Assembly (NCBI RefSeq): GCF_001676725.1
Contig: NZ_CP016172.1
Location: 3,782,001 to 3,846,000 of the forward strand
Length of the DNA: 64,000 nt
Reading direction: 5' to 3'
Source: Bordetella flabilis
GTDB taxonomy: Bacteria; Pseudomonadota; Gammaproteobacteria; Burkholderiales; Burkholderiaceae_B
Of this stretch, positions 50,333-59,719 are shown piece after piece (the first letter of the stretch is position 1; the number at the start of each line of letters is the position of its first letter). The notes under the pieces are model-generated. The model worked only from the letters and a program-made list of their open reading frames with translations, was not told the origin of the DNA and ran no database searches. A program made the translations under genes and the position numbers.

Positions 50333-52267
50333 ATGTCCCTATTGCGCCAACTGGTTGTCAGCGTCGTCGCGGCCACCGCGCTGCTGTTCATCGCCTTGCA
50401 GGCCTTGAGCATCGATACGGCGCGCCGCTACCTGCGTGAGGAATTGCAGGCGCGGGGTGAAGGGACTGCGGCGGCGCTCGCAACCGTATATGCGCACGAT
50501 CCCACGCCCAGCGAGACCCGATGGCGTGCCGTCGCGCACGAGCTCTACGCCGGCGACGCCTATCGCCTGGTCAAGGTGGAAGGCGGCATCCCGTTCGAAT
50601 ACCGCCGCGAGCCGGGATCGAATCGCGCCCCCGCCTGGTTCGGCGAACTGCTTTCGCTGGTCCCCGCAGCAGCCACCCGGGGCTTCCGGACCGGACAGGG
50701 GGGAAGCGGCACCGTCACCGTCCTGGCCGATGATGCCAAGGCCGTGGAAGCCCTGTGGCGGCAGTCGATCGCGCTGGCAGTGCTGGTCGGGCTGGGGGGC
50801 GTGTCATGGTTGCTCTACGTCGGCGCCATGTTGCGCTGGCTGCAGAAGCGGCTGCTCCACGGCATCAGCGTCCAGGTGCGTGCGCTGGCACGCGGCGAAG
50901 CCGACCCCCAGGCCCTGCCGCCATGGCGGGAAATGGCGGACGTCGCGAATGCCCTGGTCGAGGCGCGCGAACGGTTTCGCACCACGGCCGAAGAGGCCAA
51001 CGCCCGGATCGAATCGCTGCAGCTGGAACTCAACCTGGACCCCGTCACCCGACTGCCGAATCGCAAGTACTTCTTCAACGAACTGCGCCGCGCGCTGAAC
51101 AGCGGTCCCCGCGAGGACGGCGCCGAAGCGGGCTACGTGGTGATGTTCCGGCAACGGGACCTGGCGGCGATCAACCGGCATATGCCGCGCGATTTCACCG
51201 ACCAGTGGCTGCGCTCCGTGGCATCGCGGCTGGACCAGAAGGTCGGGCGCCGTCATCTGCCCGCCTTCCTGCTCGGACGCCTGAACGGCTCGGATTTCGC
51301 ACTCCTGCTGCACGGGGTACCGTCGGCGCAGGCCGGCGCGCTGGCCGAGCAATTGCGGCACGAACTGCGCGCGCTGCGCGTATCGCTGGGCGAGCGCAAC
51401 TGGTGCCGCTGGGCGCTGGCGATGGCGCCTTACGCCGGCGGCGACAACGCCAGCGAACTGCTGGCGCTGCTGGACCACGGGCTCATGCGGGCCGAGAGCA
51501 GCGACACCGACGCCATCGTCCACGCGGAGGAACCCGGACGGGCCGAGGCGGCTGGCGAACACCAGTGGCGGGACACGCTGGTCATGGCGCTTGAGCAGCA
51601 TCGTTTTTCGTTGTCCACACAATATGTGCTGGGCCCGGACGGATCGCTGCTGCGCGACGAAGGGGCGTTGATGCTGCATGACGCCGAAGCGCCGGCTCCC
51701 ATCCCCGCGCATATCTTCATGCCGGCGGCGATCCGCCTCGGCCTGTCCTCCGAATGCGATATCCAGGCAGTACGGCTGGCGCTGGACTGGCTGGTATCCC
51801 ACGCCGGCAAACTGGCGCTCGCCGTGGCGGTACCATCCTTGGGCCAGTCGAATTTCCTGCCGCGGCTCGGCCAGATGTTGCAGGACCGGCCGGCCCAGGC
51901 GGCCCGCCTGACGCTGGAAATCGAGGCGCGCGGGCTCGTGGACAACTTCGCCAATGTGCGCGGGCTGTGCGAAGTGGTCAGCGACGCCGGCGCACGCGTC
52001 GGGGTACGCCGGCTGGCCCAGGACTTCGTCGCGATGACCCGCCTGCACGAGCTGCCCATCGCCTACGTGAAGCTGGATGAGGACTTCGTGGACGGCATCG
52101 CGTGCAGCCCGGGCAGCCGCCACCTTGCGGCCTCCGTCCGTGAAACGGCAAAGGCGCTGGGCGTGGAGGTATACGCGGACGGGGCGTCCGATGAACAAAC
52201 GCGGCGCTTCCTGGACCGCATCGGTATCGTGCCGGTGCACTATTCCACTGAACCCGTCACGGCCTGA
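50333..52267 (+). CDS. LapD-like degenerate GGDEF/EAL cyclic-di-GMP receptor
   Basis: A 644-residue protein. TM1 is about 7-25, a periplasmic domain about 26-143 (LapD/MoxY-type), TM2 about 144-163, then HAMP and GGDEF and EAL domains. Both catalytic domains look inactive. The GGDEF site reads RLNGSDF (316-322). In the EAL domain the EAL, DDFG and AEG motifs are replaced (EGALML, AQDFVAM and ADGAS), though YVKLDEDF is kept. In Pseudomonas LapD such a protein binds c-di-GMP and restrains the periplasmic protease LapG. No LapG is seen here. It follows the cyclase after 179 bp. Confidence 0.85.
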   Translation: MSLLRQLVVSVVAATALLFIALQALSIDTARRYLREELQARGEGTAAALATVYAHDPTPSETRWRAVAHELYAGDAYRLVKVEGGIPFEYRREPGSNRAPAWFGELLSLVPAAATRGFRTGQGGSGTVTVLADDAKAVEALWRQSIALAVLVGLGGVSWLLYVGAMLRWLQKRLLHGISVQVRALARGEADPQALPPWREMADVANALVEARERFRTTAEEANARIESLQLELNLDPVTRLPNRKYFFNELRRALNSGPREDGAEAGYVVMFRQRDLAAINRHMPRDFTDQWLRSVASRLDQKVGRRHLPAFLLGRLNGSDFALLLHGVPSAQAGALAEQLRHELRALRVSLGERNWCRWALAMAPYAGGDNASELLALLDHGLMRAESSDTDAIVHAEEPGRAEAAGEHQWRDTLVMALEQHRFSLSTQYVLGPDGSLLRDEGALMLHDAEAPAPIPAHIFMPAAIRLGLSSECDIQAVRLALDWLVSHAGKLALAVAVPSLGQSNFLPRLGQMLQDRPAQAARLTLEIEARGLVDNFANVRGLCEVVSDAGARVGVRRLAQDFVAMTRLHELPIAYVKLDEDFVDGIACSPGSRHLAASVRETAKALGVEVYADGASDEQTRRFLDRIGIVPVHYSTEPVTA

Positions 52268-52379
52268 GGCCCGGCGCTGCCCCTACGCCATACCGCTATA
52301 CTTCCGCGCAACCTAACGCCGCCCCTGCGGGCACCGGACGCGCGAGCGTGCCGGATGCCTCCGCTCATTTGCTGCCTGC

Positions 52380-53729
52380 ATGAACCCTGATCTCTGGTAT
52401 TCCACCGTCACGAGCGGCTTGTTGATGTCTGTCCGCGCCGCTGCAATCGCCATGGCGGTCGCGATCCTGCTCTGCTGCCTGCTCGCATGGCGGCGGCGCA
52501 GTGCGGGGTTCACCACCGGCGCAGTCATCCTGCTGCTGGTTTCCCAGGCCCTGCGGTGGGCCCTGCTGCGCGGCGCCCTGGCCGCCTGGGTGGCGGAGGC
52601 CGACAAGGCCAACCTATCGGCCGCCGGCCTGGGCCTGGGTGCGTGCGCCGTGGCATGGATGGTTGCACGCGGCTTTCGCATACGCGGCCTGCGCTTGGCA
52701 GCCGTGCTGGCGGGACTCGTGGCCTGGGTGCTGGTGGCCGTGTCGGGCGCCGTCGCCGGCCCAGCCGCGGGATTTCCGGCGGCAGGCGAAGCGCTGGCGC
52801 GGCTGGCGCGGCTCGATGCCGCCAGCCTGGCGCCCGCCCTGGCGGCGTGCGCCACGGCGGTCGGCGCACTCGGCACCGTCCTGCTGCTTGCCATGGCGGC
52901 GCTGTCCAGGCCGGATCCCTTGGGCCGCCGCGCCGCGGCCCGGCATCGCCCCGCCCCGCCCGCCGAAAGCGCGGCCCTGCCCGCCGCATGGACGGCCGGC
53001 CAGCGCCAGATCGAAACCCGCCTGGCGACCCTGAACGAAGTAATGGAACAGCAACGGCAGATGAATGCGCTGCTGGCCCACGAGATGCGCGCGCCCGTGG
53101 CGACCATCAGCGCCGCCGTGCAGTCGCTGGAAATGGTGCTCGAAGGCAGCGACGAACAGGTAGACAGCCGGCTGCAACGCATCGGGCGCGCCGTGGCGCG
53201 CCTCACCGAGCTGATGGACCAGTTGCTGGGGCAGGAAAGCATCTATGACGATGCCGTCGCACCGCAGCAGGCGTCCGTGGACCTGAGCCGACTGGCGGCC
53301 GATGTCGTCGCGGCGGTGCAGGCGGACATCGCTCACCGGCTTCAATTGGAAGCGCCCGCGCCCGCTATGGCGTGGTGCGACGGCCCCTTGACCGGGGTGG
53401 TGTTGCGCAACCTGGTCCACAATGCGGCGAAATACTCGCCGGCGGACCAGCCCATTGTCATACAGGTCGGGACATTGACCGCACGCGGCGAGCGCAGCGC
53501 CTGGATAGCCGTCCAGGACCGCGGGCCGGGGATCGAAAAGGAAGACCAGGACCGCATCTTCGACCCGCACTTCCGTCGCGCGGCACATCGGGAAACGAAG
53601 GGCCTGGGCCTGGGGCTATACCTGGTGCGCAAGATCTGCGAACGGCAGGGCGGCACGCTGACCGTCGAAAGCGAACCCGGGCAAGGCGCCCGCTTCACCA
53701 TCACCCTGCCTATCGCGAAGGTCCGTTGA
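52380..53729 (+). CDS. Multi-pass sensor histidine kinase
   Basis: A 449-residue kinase. Five or six transmembrane helices fill about residues 10-175, with no recognised sensor domain. The phospho-acceptor His234 is in LLAHEMRAPVATI (HELRTP in most kinases). The ATPase domain has NLVHNAAKY, DRGPGIEKEDQ and GLGLGLYLV motifs. It starts 112 bp after the LapD-like gene and is convergent with the response regulator, its likely partner. Confidence 0.88.
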   Translation: MNPDLWYSTVTSGLLMSVRAAAIAMAVAILLCCLLAWRRRSAGFTTGAVILLLVSQALRWALLRGALAAWVAEADKANLSAAGLGLGACAVAWMVARGFRIRGLRLAAVLAGLVAWVLVAVSGAVAGPAAGFPAAGEALARLARLDAASLAPALAACATAVGALGTVLLLAMAALSRPDPLGRRAAARHRPAPPAESAALPAAWTAGQRQIETRLATLNEVMEQQRQMNALLAHEMRAPVATISAAVQSLEMVLEGSDEQVDSRLQRIGRAVARLTELMDQLLGQESIYDDAVAPQQASVDLSRLAADVVAAVQADIAHRLQLEAPAPAMAWCDGPLTGVVLRNLVHNAAKYSPADQPIVIQVGTLTARGERSAWIAVQDRGPGIEKEDQDRIFDPHFRRAAHRETKGLGLGLYLVRKICERQGGTLTVESEPGQGARFTITLPIAKVR

Positions 53730-53782
53730 CGTAGCCGGATCCGCTACCGCGCCCTGGTCGCGGCATATGGCCACGGTGCCCC

Positions 53783-54508
53783 TCAGGCGGCGAACACATA
53801 ACCCTGGCCGCGCACCGACAGCACAGGAAGTTTCATGCCGCTGGACTGCGCCTTCGCGCGCAGGCGGCTGACCAGCACATCGATGCGCCGGAGTTCGAAT
53901 TCGCTGGGGTTGGACGGACTGAACAACTCCGACAAGGCTTGCCGGCTGACGACATTGCCGCTGGCGTCGATAAGGGCGTTCAGGAACACCCGTTCCTGGG
54001 CACTCAGGTGCAAGGACGAGCCTTCCGGCGATACCAGGATCCAGCCGCCATCCTGCAAGCTCCAGGTCTGGCTCGCCCGTTCGGCCGCGGCGCCTTGCGG
54101 CGCCGGGTTGCGCGACAGGCGCATCCGCCGCGCCAGGCTGCGGATGACCGAGCTGAGCTCCAGCAGGTCCACCGGCTTGGTCATGTAGATATCCGCCCCG
54201 CCCTCCAGGCCTCGCACGCGATCTTCCAGCGCCGCGCGGCCCGTCAGCATCACGATCCCGACCGGCTGCAGGGCGCGCAACCGGGTTGCGACGGAAAAGC
54301 CGTCTTCGCCGCCCTGCACGTTGGCGTCCAGGATGACGACATCGCACGGGTGAGTTTCCATGTAGCGATGGAACTCGGCAGCGCTGCCACACGCGAAATT
54401 GACGCGAAAGCCGTAGCCGCCCAAGCCCAGGACGAGCTCTTCACGAAAGTCCGCATCATCCTCTAACAGACCGATACATAGCACACCGTCTGCCACTTGC
54501 GTTTGCAC
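53783..54508 (-). CDS. OmpR/PhoB-family response regulator
   Basis: A 241-residue regulator. The receiver has Asp61 (VVILDANVQGGEDGFSV), the conserved Thr in IVMLTGRA and Lys in YMTKPVD. The C-terminal winged helix contains SAQERVFLNALIDASG, SRQAL and RRIDVLVSRLRAKA. It is convergent with the kinase at 52380, 53 bp from its stop, so the two probably form one system with opposite transcription. Confidence 0.9.
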   Translation of the reverse strand: MQTQVADGVLCIGLLEDDADFREELVLGLGGYGFRVNFACGSAAEFHRYMETHPCDVVILDANVQGGEDGFSVATRLRALQPVGIVMLTGRAALEDRVRGLEGGADIYMTKPVDLLELSSVIRSLARRMRLSRNPAPQGAAAERASQTWSLQDGGWILVSPEGSSLHLSAQERVFLNALIDASGNVVSRQALSELFSPSNPSEFELRRIDVLVSRLRAKAQSSGMKLPVLSVRGQGYVFAA

Positions 54509-54784
54509 GATATATCCCCGGAAATAGGTCCCGCGCTGGCGTTTACAGGACCCGGCCGCTGCGGAAAGGCGTCACGCTGCCTGCGGCAGCGGCGCAATTC
54601 TAACATCGGTAACAATGCGAAAGCGGCGCCCCAAACAGCGCAAAAATGAGACTTTCTCTCCCATTTTTACGGTTCCTTCCGCGATCCCAGGATGCACCAA
54701 ATCTGCACAGATTGCAACAAATCCTACATTCCGCGTGGATAGAACGTGTTCTGGAACGCCAGAGCGTCGCGCGGATGCATCGCT
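54509..54784. promoter_or_regulatory. Gap between response regulator and selO
   Basis: 276 bp, AT-richer near 54600-54740, presumably the promoter region of the response regulator on the minus strand and the 3' end of selO. No gene, hairpin or confident promoter seen. Confidence 0.3.
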
Positions 54785-56305
54785 TCAGGAGGAGCAGCTC
54801 ACTTCAATGTCGCTCGCCCAGTCTGGCGGCAGGCCGGCGTACGCCGCGGAGGCAGGCCGTTCGGTAAAGGGATCGCGCAGCGCCTCGAGCAGTTGCTCGA
54901 TGACCTGGGCATCTCCCTTTTGCGCCGCCTGGATAGCCTGCTCGGCGAGATGATTGCGCAAGACGTAGAGCGGATTGACGCGATCCATCGCCTCGGCGAG
55001 CGTGGCGGCTTCCCGGGGCGCCTGCGCCTGCCGCGCCAGCAGGCTCTCGAGCCAGGCGCGGGCCGCGTCCCGATCGATGTAAAGATCAACGAACGGTTGC
55101 GCATCGCCCCGCACGGCGCTGGAAAGCCGGCGGAACGACAAGGTGAAATCCGCCCGCTGTTCGTGCATCAGCGTCAGCAGGCCATCGAGCAAGGCTTCGT
55201 CTTCGGGGCGCCAGGCCTCCAGGCCCAGCTTGGCCGCCATGCCACGGTGAAAGGCCTCGGTGAAGATAGCCTCGTATCGATCCAGCACGGCCTTCAGGGC
55301 GTCGGCATCCTGCACCACGCTATTGAAGCTCCCGGCCAGGCGATAGAGATTCCAGAGCGCGACCGAAGGCTGCCGGTTCCAGGCGTACCGTCCCTCCGAA
55401 TCCGAATGATTGCAGACATGGTCGAGCCGGAAACCGTCCATAAACCCATAAGGCCCATAGTCGAGCGTCAGGCCAAGGATGGACATATTGTCGGTGTTCA
55501 TCACGCCATGGCAGAAGCCCACGCACTGCCAGGCCGCCATCAGGCGCGCGGTGCGCGCGGTGACCGCCTCGAGCAGGCGGATGAGCGGCGCATGGGGCCC
55601 ATCCGGCTCCCCGGGCGCAGGGCGGCGGCATTCGGGATAGAAGCGGTCGATGATGTAGTCGGCCAGTGTCTGCACCTTGTCCGGCTGCCGGCGGGCCGCC
55701 CAGTGCTCGAAGGAGCCGAAGCGTACGAAGCTGGGGGCCATGCGGGTGACGATGGCTGCCGTTTCCACCGTCTCGCGCATGACCGGATCGTCGGAAACCA
55801 CCAGCGCCAGCGCCCGGGTCGTCGGGATGCCCAGGCCTTGCATGGCTTCGCTGGCCAGGTATTCGCGCACTGACGAACGCAGCACGGCGCGGCCATCGCC
55901 CATGCGCGAATAGGGCGTCATCCCGGCGCCCTTGAGCTGCAGTTCCCAGCCGCCATGAGGCCCGTCGACCTCACCCAGCAGGTGGGCCCGTCCGTCGCCC
56001 AGCTGCCCCGCCCAGACGCCGAACTGGTGCCCGCTATAGACGGCCGCCAGCGTGTCCCCGCCGGGTAGCGGCGCGCGGCCCGAGAATACTTCGAGGAAGG
56101 CGTCGGTATGGAGGGCGTCGGGCGCCAGGCCGATCAGGGCGGCGGCGGCCTCGTTCGCATGCAGCAGGCGAGGGGCGTTCAGGCCCTGGGGCTGCAAACG
56201 CGTGTAGAAGGCGGGCGGCAGGCCGGCGAAGGAATTGCTCATGGGCAACTCCGCCAGGCTATGCGCGAGTTGCATTGAGGACGACATACCTGACACGGCT
56301 GACAT
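54785..56305 (-). CDS. selO: SelO-family protein adenylyltransferase
   Basis: A 506-residue SelO/YdiU pseudokinase that AMPylates target proteins. Diagnostic blocks are YSGHQFGVWAGQLGDGRA, LKGAGMTPYSRMGDGRAVLRSS, MNTDNMSILGLTLDYGPYGFMD and the C-terminal DIEVSCSS, as in E. coli. In many eukaryotes a selenocysteine occupies that tail. I chose the ATG at 56305 for its AGGA spacing; Met at 56242 is an alternative. Confidence 0.95.
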   Translation of the reverse strand: MSAVSGMSSSMQLAHSLAELPMSNSFAGLPPAFYTRLQPQGLNAPRLLHANEAAAALIGLAPDALHTDAFLEVFSGRAPLPGGDTLAAVYSGHQFGVWAGQLGDGRAHLLGEVDGPHGGWELQLKGAGMTPYSRMGDGRAVLRSSVREYLASEAMQGLGIPTTRALALVVSDDPVMRETVETAAIVTRMAPSFVRFGSFEHWAARRQPDKVQTLADYIIDRFYPECRRPAPGEPDGPHAPLIRLLEAVTARTARLMAAWQCVGFCHGVMNTDNMSILGLTLDYGPYGFMDGFRLDHVCNHSDSEGRYAWNRQPSVALWNLYRLAGSFNSVVQDADALKAVLDRYEAIFTEAFHRGMAAKLGLEAWRPEDEALLDGLLTLMHEQRADFTLSFRRLSSAVRGDAQPFVDLYIDRDAARAWLESLLARQAQAPREAATLAEAMDRVNPLYVLRNHLAEQAIQAAQKGDAQVIEQLLEALRDPFTERPASAAYAGLPPDWASDIEVSCSS

Positions 56306-56338
56306 GGAGAGATCCTGGTGGTTGGTGCTGGCGGCGTG

Positions 56339-56719
56339 TCAGGCCGCGGCGGCTTTGCGGCTGCGCGCGGCTCGCTTGGCGGGCCTGACGTAAAGGATGG
56401 CGCAGCAAAAAAACACCAGCGACAACGCAAGTTCCACACCCGCGAGCATGGCGGAATAGGGGTCCAGGTCGGACATGAGCCGCACCGCGCCTTCCATGGC
56501 ATACAACAGGATCAGCATCGCCGCCCATTGGTATGTATAGAGCCTGCCGCGGACGATGCCACGCAAGGGAAACGCCAGCGGCAGGGCCTTGAGCAGCAGC
56601 CACGAGCCGCCAGGACGGAGCGGCGCCAGGACGGTTTCCCACAGCACGCACAATACGGTCAGCGCCAGCAGCGACACGACGCAGGCCCAGCGCAGTTTAT
56701 TGTTGAGTTCGATATCCAT
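56339..56719 (-). CDS. DUF2069 inner-membrane protein
   Basis: A 126-residue protein with about four transmembrane helices (WACVVSLLALTVLCVLW, LLKALPLAFPLRGIV, WAAMLILLYAMEGAVRL, LALSLVFFCCAILYV) and a basic tail. Matches the DUF2069 family, of unknown function. The start at 56719 is only 17 bases from the divergent yihY start, and a bidirectional -10 lies between. Confidence 0.85.
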   Translation of the reverse strand: MDIELNNKLRWACVVSLLALTVLCVLWETVLAPLRPGGSWLLLKALPLAFPLRGIVRGRLYTYQWAAMLILLYAMEGAVRLMSDLDPYSAMLAGVELALSLVFFCCAILYVRPAKRAARSRKAAAA

Positions 56720-56736
56720 GCTGCTATTATCGCCCC
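56703..56736. promoter_or_regulatory. Bidirectional promoter between DUF2069 and yihY
   Basis: Plus strand: TTGAGT at 56703-56708, 16-base spacer, TATTAT at 56725-56730, and only six bases to the yihY ATG. The complementary GATAAT lies six bases before the DUF2069 ATG. Both transcripts would be leaderless or nearly so. Confidence 0.55.
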
Positions 56737-58050
56737 ATGAAACCGCCCGTCGATACGGCAGCCGGCGATGCGGCGCCGGAATCACTCTCCGCCCGCGCCT
56801 CCTGGGCGAACAGGGTCGCGAAAGTGCTGCGCTTCGCCGCTCACCGAGCTGGCGAAGAGCAGCTCCTTCAAGTCGCTTCCAGCCTCACCTTCACCACCGT
56901 CCTCGCGATCGTCCCGATGCTTGCCGTGGTGCTGTCGCTGTTCACCGCCTTTCCGGTCTTCCAGGAATTCCGCATCGCGCTGGAGGATTTCCTGACCCAT
57001 AGCCTGATGCCCCCCGCGGTATCGGACAACATCATGAATTACCTGAACCAGTTCGCCCGCCAGGCCAGTCGCCTGACCGCGATCGGAGGCGGGCTGCTGC
57101 TGATCACGTCGATCCTGCTGATCATGACGATCGACAAAACCTTCAACGACATCTGGCATGTGGCGCGCCAGCGACCGGTGTCGCAGCGTGCCCTGGTGTA
57201 CTGGGCCGTGCTGACGCTGGGACCCGTGGTGGCCGGCGCGAGCCTGTGGGCGACGTCCTTCCTGGCGCGTGAATCGCTGGGCCTGGTGCGGGACGTGCCG
57301 GACGTCGTCGGGTTGGCCGTCTCCTTCATCCCCCTGCTCCTGACCGGGCTCGGTTTCGCCGCGCTGTTCGTCGTGGTCCCCAACCGCCGCGTCGCGTGGC
57401 GCGACGCCCTGGCGGGTGGTTTCGGCACCGCTATCGTGCTGGAGCTGATGAAGTCCGCCTTCGCCTACTACCTGACCCGCTTCCCGACCTATACGGTCAT
57501 CTACGGCGCCTTCGCCACCCTGCCCATCTTCCTGCTATGGATCTATCTGTCCTGGCTGGCGGTGTTGTTTGGCGCCACGGTGGCGGCGAGCCTGCCCATG
57601 ATCCGCGTGGGCCGCTGGGACATCAACCGCGACCCTGGCGCCGCCTTCGTCGATGCCGTCGAGGTGTTGCGCTGCCTGTATCGCAACATGGGTACGGGCG
57701 GGCCCGCGGGCCGCAGCACCAGCCGCCTGGCCGTGGACCTGCACCTGCATCACGACGAGCTCAACGCCGTGCTGGAAGCGCTGGCCGAATTGGGGATGGT
57801 CGCCCGCACGCAGGAACAGCGCTGGATACTGGCCTGCGACCCCCGCCGCGCCTCCCTGGGGCCTCTTTTCGACCGTTTCCTCCTGGATCGGAGCCAGAGG
57901 CGCGTGCGCGACACCCCGGAGATCCTGCGGCTGGCCCAGGCGATCCTGGCTGCCGGTCCAGCTCCCACGCTGGAAGAACTCATGCAGGAAGCGCACAATA
58001 CCGGCAATGGCTCGGCGGACATCCTGAAGATCGAGGCCGTCAAAAAATAA
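56737..58050 (+). CDS. yihY: YihY/BrkB-family inner-membrane protein
   Basis: A 437-residue protein with about six transmembrane helices in the YihY domain (SLTFTTVLAIVPMLAVVLSLF, TRFPTYTVIYGAFATLPIFLLWIYLSW), then a C-terminal cytoplasmic extension of about 130 residues. BrkB of Bordetella belongs to this family and was linked to serum resistance, but the biochemical role is unsettled. The CBS gene follows after 32 bp. Confidence 0.92.
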   Translation: MKPPVDTAAGDAAPESLSARASWANRVAKVLRFAAHRAGEEQLLQVASSLTFTTVLAIVPMLAVVLSLFTAFPVFQEFRIALEDFLTHSLMPPAVSDNIMNYLNQFARQASRLTAIGGGLLLITSILLIMTIDKTFNDIWHVARQRPVSQRALVYWAVLTLGPVVAGASLWATSFLARESLGLVRDVPDVVGLAVSFIPLLLTGLGFAALFVVVPNRRVAWRDALAGGFGTAIVLELMKSAFAYYLTRFPTYTVIYGAFATLPIFLLWIYLSWLAVLFGATVAASLPMIRVGRWDINRDPGAAFVDAVEVLRCLYRNMGTGGPAGRSTSRLAVDLHLHHDELNAVLEALAELGMVARTQEQRWILACDPRRASLGPLFDRFLLDRSQRRVRDTPEILRLAQAILAAGPAPTLEELMQEAHNTGNGSADILKIEAVKK

Positions 58051-58082
58051 GGCTGGGCGCGCACGCGCCCGTGGAGGACATC

Positions 58083-58547
58083 ATGTTGAAAGTCAGCGAA
58101 ATTCTTCGCGTCAAGGGCGACACCCTGTATACGGCCACCCCGGATACCCCTGTGAAGACGGCCGTCGACACGATGAGCCATCAGGACATCGGGTCGCTGG
58201 TCATCATGGAATCCGGGATGCTCACCGGGATGCTCACATTCCGGGAAATCATCAAGCACCTGTGCCGCAACAACGGCGTGCTTGGCGACACCACCGTGCG
58301 CGCCATCATGGACGACGCGCCGGTGAGCGTGACGCCCAACACCAGCGCCGAGGAAGTGCAGCGCCTGATGCTGGAAAAACACGCGCGCTATATCCCTGTC
58401 ATGGACGGCAACATGCTGATGGGCGTGATTTCGTTCTACGACATGGCGCAGGCCATCGTCGCCGCGCAGCGCTTCGAAAACAATATGTTGAAGGCGTATA
58501 TCCGCGACTGGCCCATGGACGAGGACGCCTCGGCCTCCAACCCCTGA
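58083..58547 (+). CDS. Two-CBS-domain protein
   Basis: A 154-residue protein with two tandem CBS domains (about 10-65 and 75-135), which bind adenosyl ligands such as AMP or ATP. The ATG at 58083 follows a strong GGAGG site. It lies directly after yihY in the same operon. Confidence 0.93.
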   Translation: MLKVSEILRVKGDTLYTATPDTPVKTAVDTMSHQDIGSLVIMESGMLTGMLTFREIIKHLCRNNGVLGDTTVRAIMDDAPVSVTPNTSAEEVQRLMLEKHARYIPVMDGNMLMGVISFYDMAQAIVAAQRFENNMLKAYIRDWPMDEDASASNP

Positions 58548-58556
58548 ACTGCCGTT

Positions 58557-59567
58557 TCAGTCCGCCGACGCCCCGGCGGGCTCGGCCTGGCGCGGCGCGT
58601 GGCCACGCACGCTGCGCCAGGCGTGGTAGATCAGCCCAGGGTCGTCGGCCTTCAAGGCCGCCGCATCGGACAGCACCCGCCGCCAACGTCGCGCGCCGGC
58701 CTGCCCGTTCACCAATCCCAGCAATGGACGCACCAGCACCCGCAGAGGCACGCCCTTGGCGACCTCGCGCGCGGCGTATCGCGTCATGGCGTCGACCACC
58801 TGGGCATCGCCCGGCAGCCGCAGGCCGGGCCAAAGCTGTTGCGATACTTCAGACAGCACCCTGGGCGTGTGCCAGGCCGCGCGACCCAGCATGGCGCCGT
58901 CAAAGTCCGCGGTGGCCCGCAGGGCCGCTTGCGCGTCGCCCAAGCCGCCGTTCAGAACGATGACGCAATCCGGGAAATCGCGCTTGAGCGCGGCCGCGGC
59001 GTCGTAGCGCAAAGGCGGGATCTCGCGATTGTCCTTGGGCGAAAGCCCTTTCAGGACGGCGTTGCGGGCATGCACGATGAAGACGCGGCAACCGGCGTCA
59101 TACAGCTTGCCGACGAAATCGCGCACGAAGGAATATGACTCGTCGTGGTCGAGACCCAGCCGATGCTTGACCGTGACCGGCACGTCGACGGCGTCGCGCA
59201 TGGCCTTGATGCAGTCGGCCACCAGGTCGGGCTCGGCCATCAGGCAGGCGCCGAACGCGCCGCGCTGGACCCGCTCTGACGGACAGCCACAGTTCAGATT
59301 GATCTCGTCATAGCCCCACCGCTGGCCGAGCCGCGCAGCCTGGGCCAGGGCGTCGGGTTCGCTGCCGCCCAACTGCAGGGCGACGGGATGTTCCGCCGGA
59401 TCGAAATCCAGATGCCGGGCGACATCGCCATGCAGCAAGGCGCCCGTGGTTATCATCTCGGTGTAGAGGCGCGCGTGCGGCGCCAGCAGCCGATGGAAGT
59501 AGCGGCAGTGGCGATCGGTGACATCGATCATCGGGGCGACGCACAGCCGCCAGTCGGAAGAAAGCAC
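58557..59567 (-). CDS. dusA: tRNA-dihydrouridine synthase A
   Basis: A 336-residue FMN enzyme that makes dihydrouridine at tRNA positions 20/20a. The catalytic cysteine is in NLNCGCPSERVQRGAFGACLM, followed by VKHRLGLD and FIVHARNAVLKGLSPKDN. I chose the GTG at 59567, which gives the conserved LCVAPMIDVTDRHCRYFHRL N-terminus; the longer frame to 59666 lacks similarity. Convergent with the CBS gene, stop codons 9 bp apart. Confidence 0.94.
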   Translation of the reverse strand: MLSSDWRLCVAPMIDVTDRHCRYFHRLLAPHARLYTEMITTGALLHGDVARHLDFDPAEHPVALQLGGSEPDALAQAARLGQRWGYDEINLNCGCPSERVQRGAFGACLMAEPDLVADCIKAMRDAVDVPVTVKHRLGLDHDESYSFVRDFVGKLYDAGCRVFIVHARNAVLKGLSPKDNREIPPLRYDAAAALKRDFPDCVIVLNGGLGDAQAALRATADFDGAMLGRAAWHTPRVLSEVSQQLWPGLRLPGDAQVVDAMTRYAAREVAKGVPLRVLVRPLLGLVNGQAGARRWRRVLSDAAALKADDPGLIYHAWRSVRGHAPRQAEPAGASAD

Positions 59568-59719
59568 GTAAAGAACCAAGGGGCCAGGTGAGAACTCGCA
59601 CGATTTTAGCCTTTGCGGAGCGGCGGCACCCCCAGGTAGTCTAAAATTGCGCCGCCGTGGCTGCACTACGCCGCCTCACGAGCCCTGCCGGCTGCCCCAT
59701 AACCCTTGCCATCTCTTCC

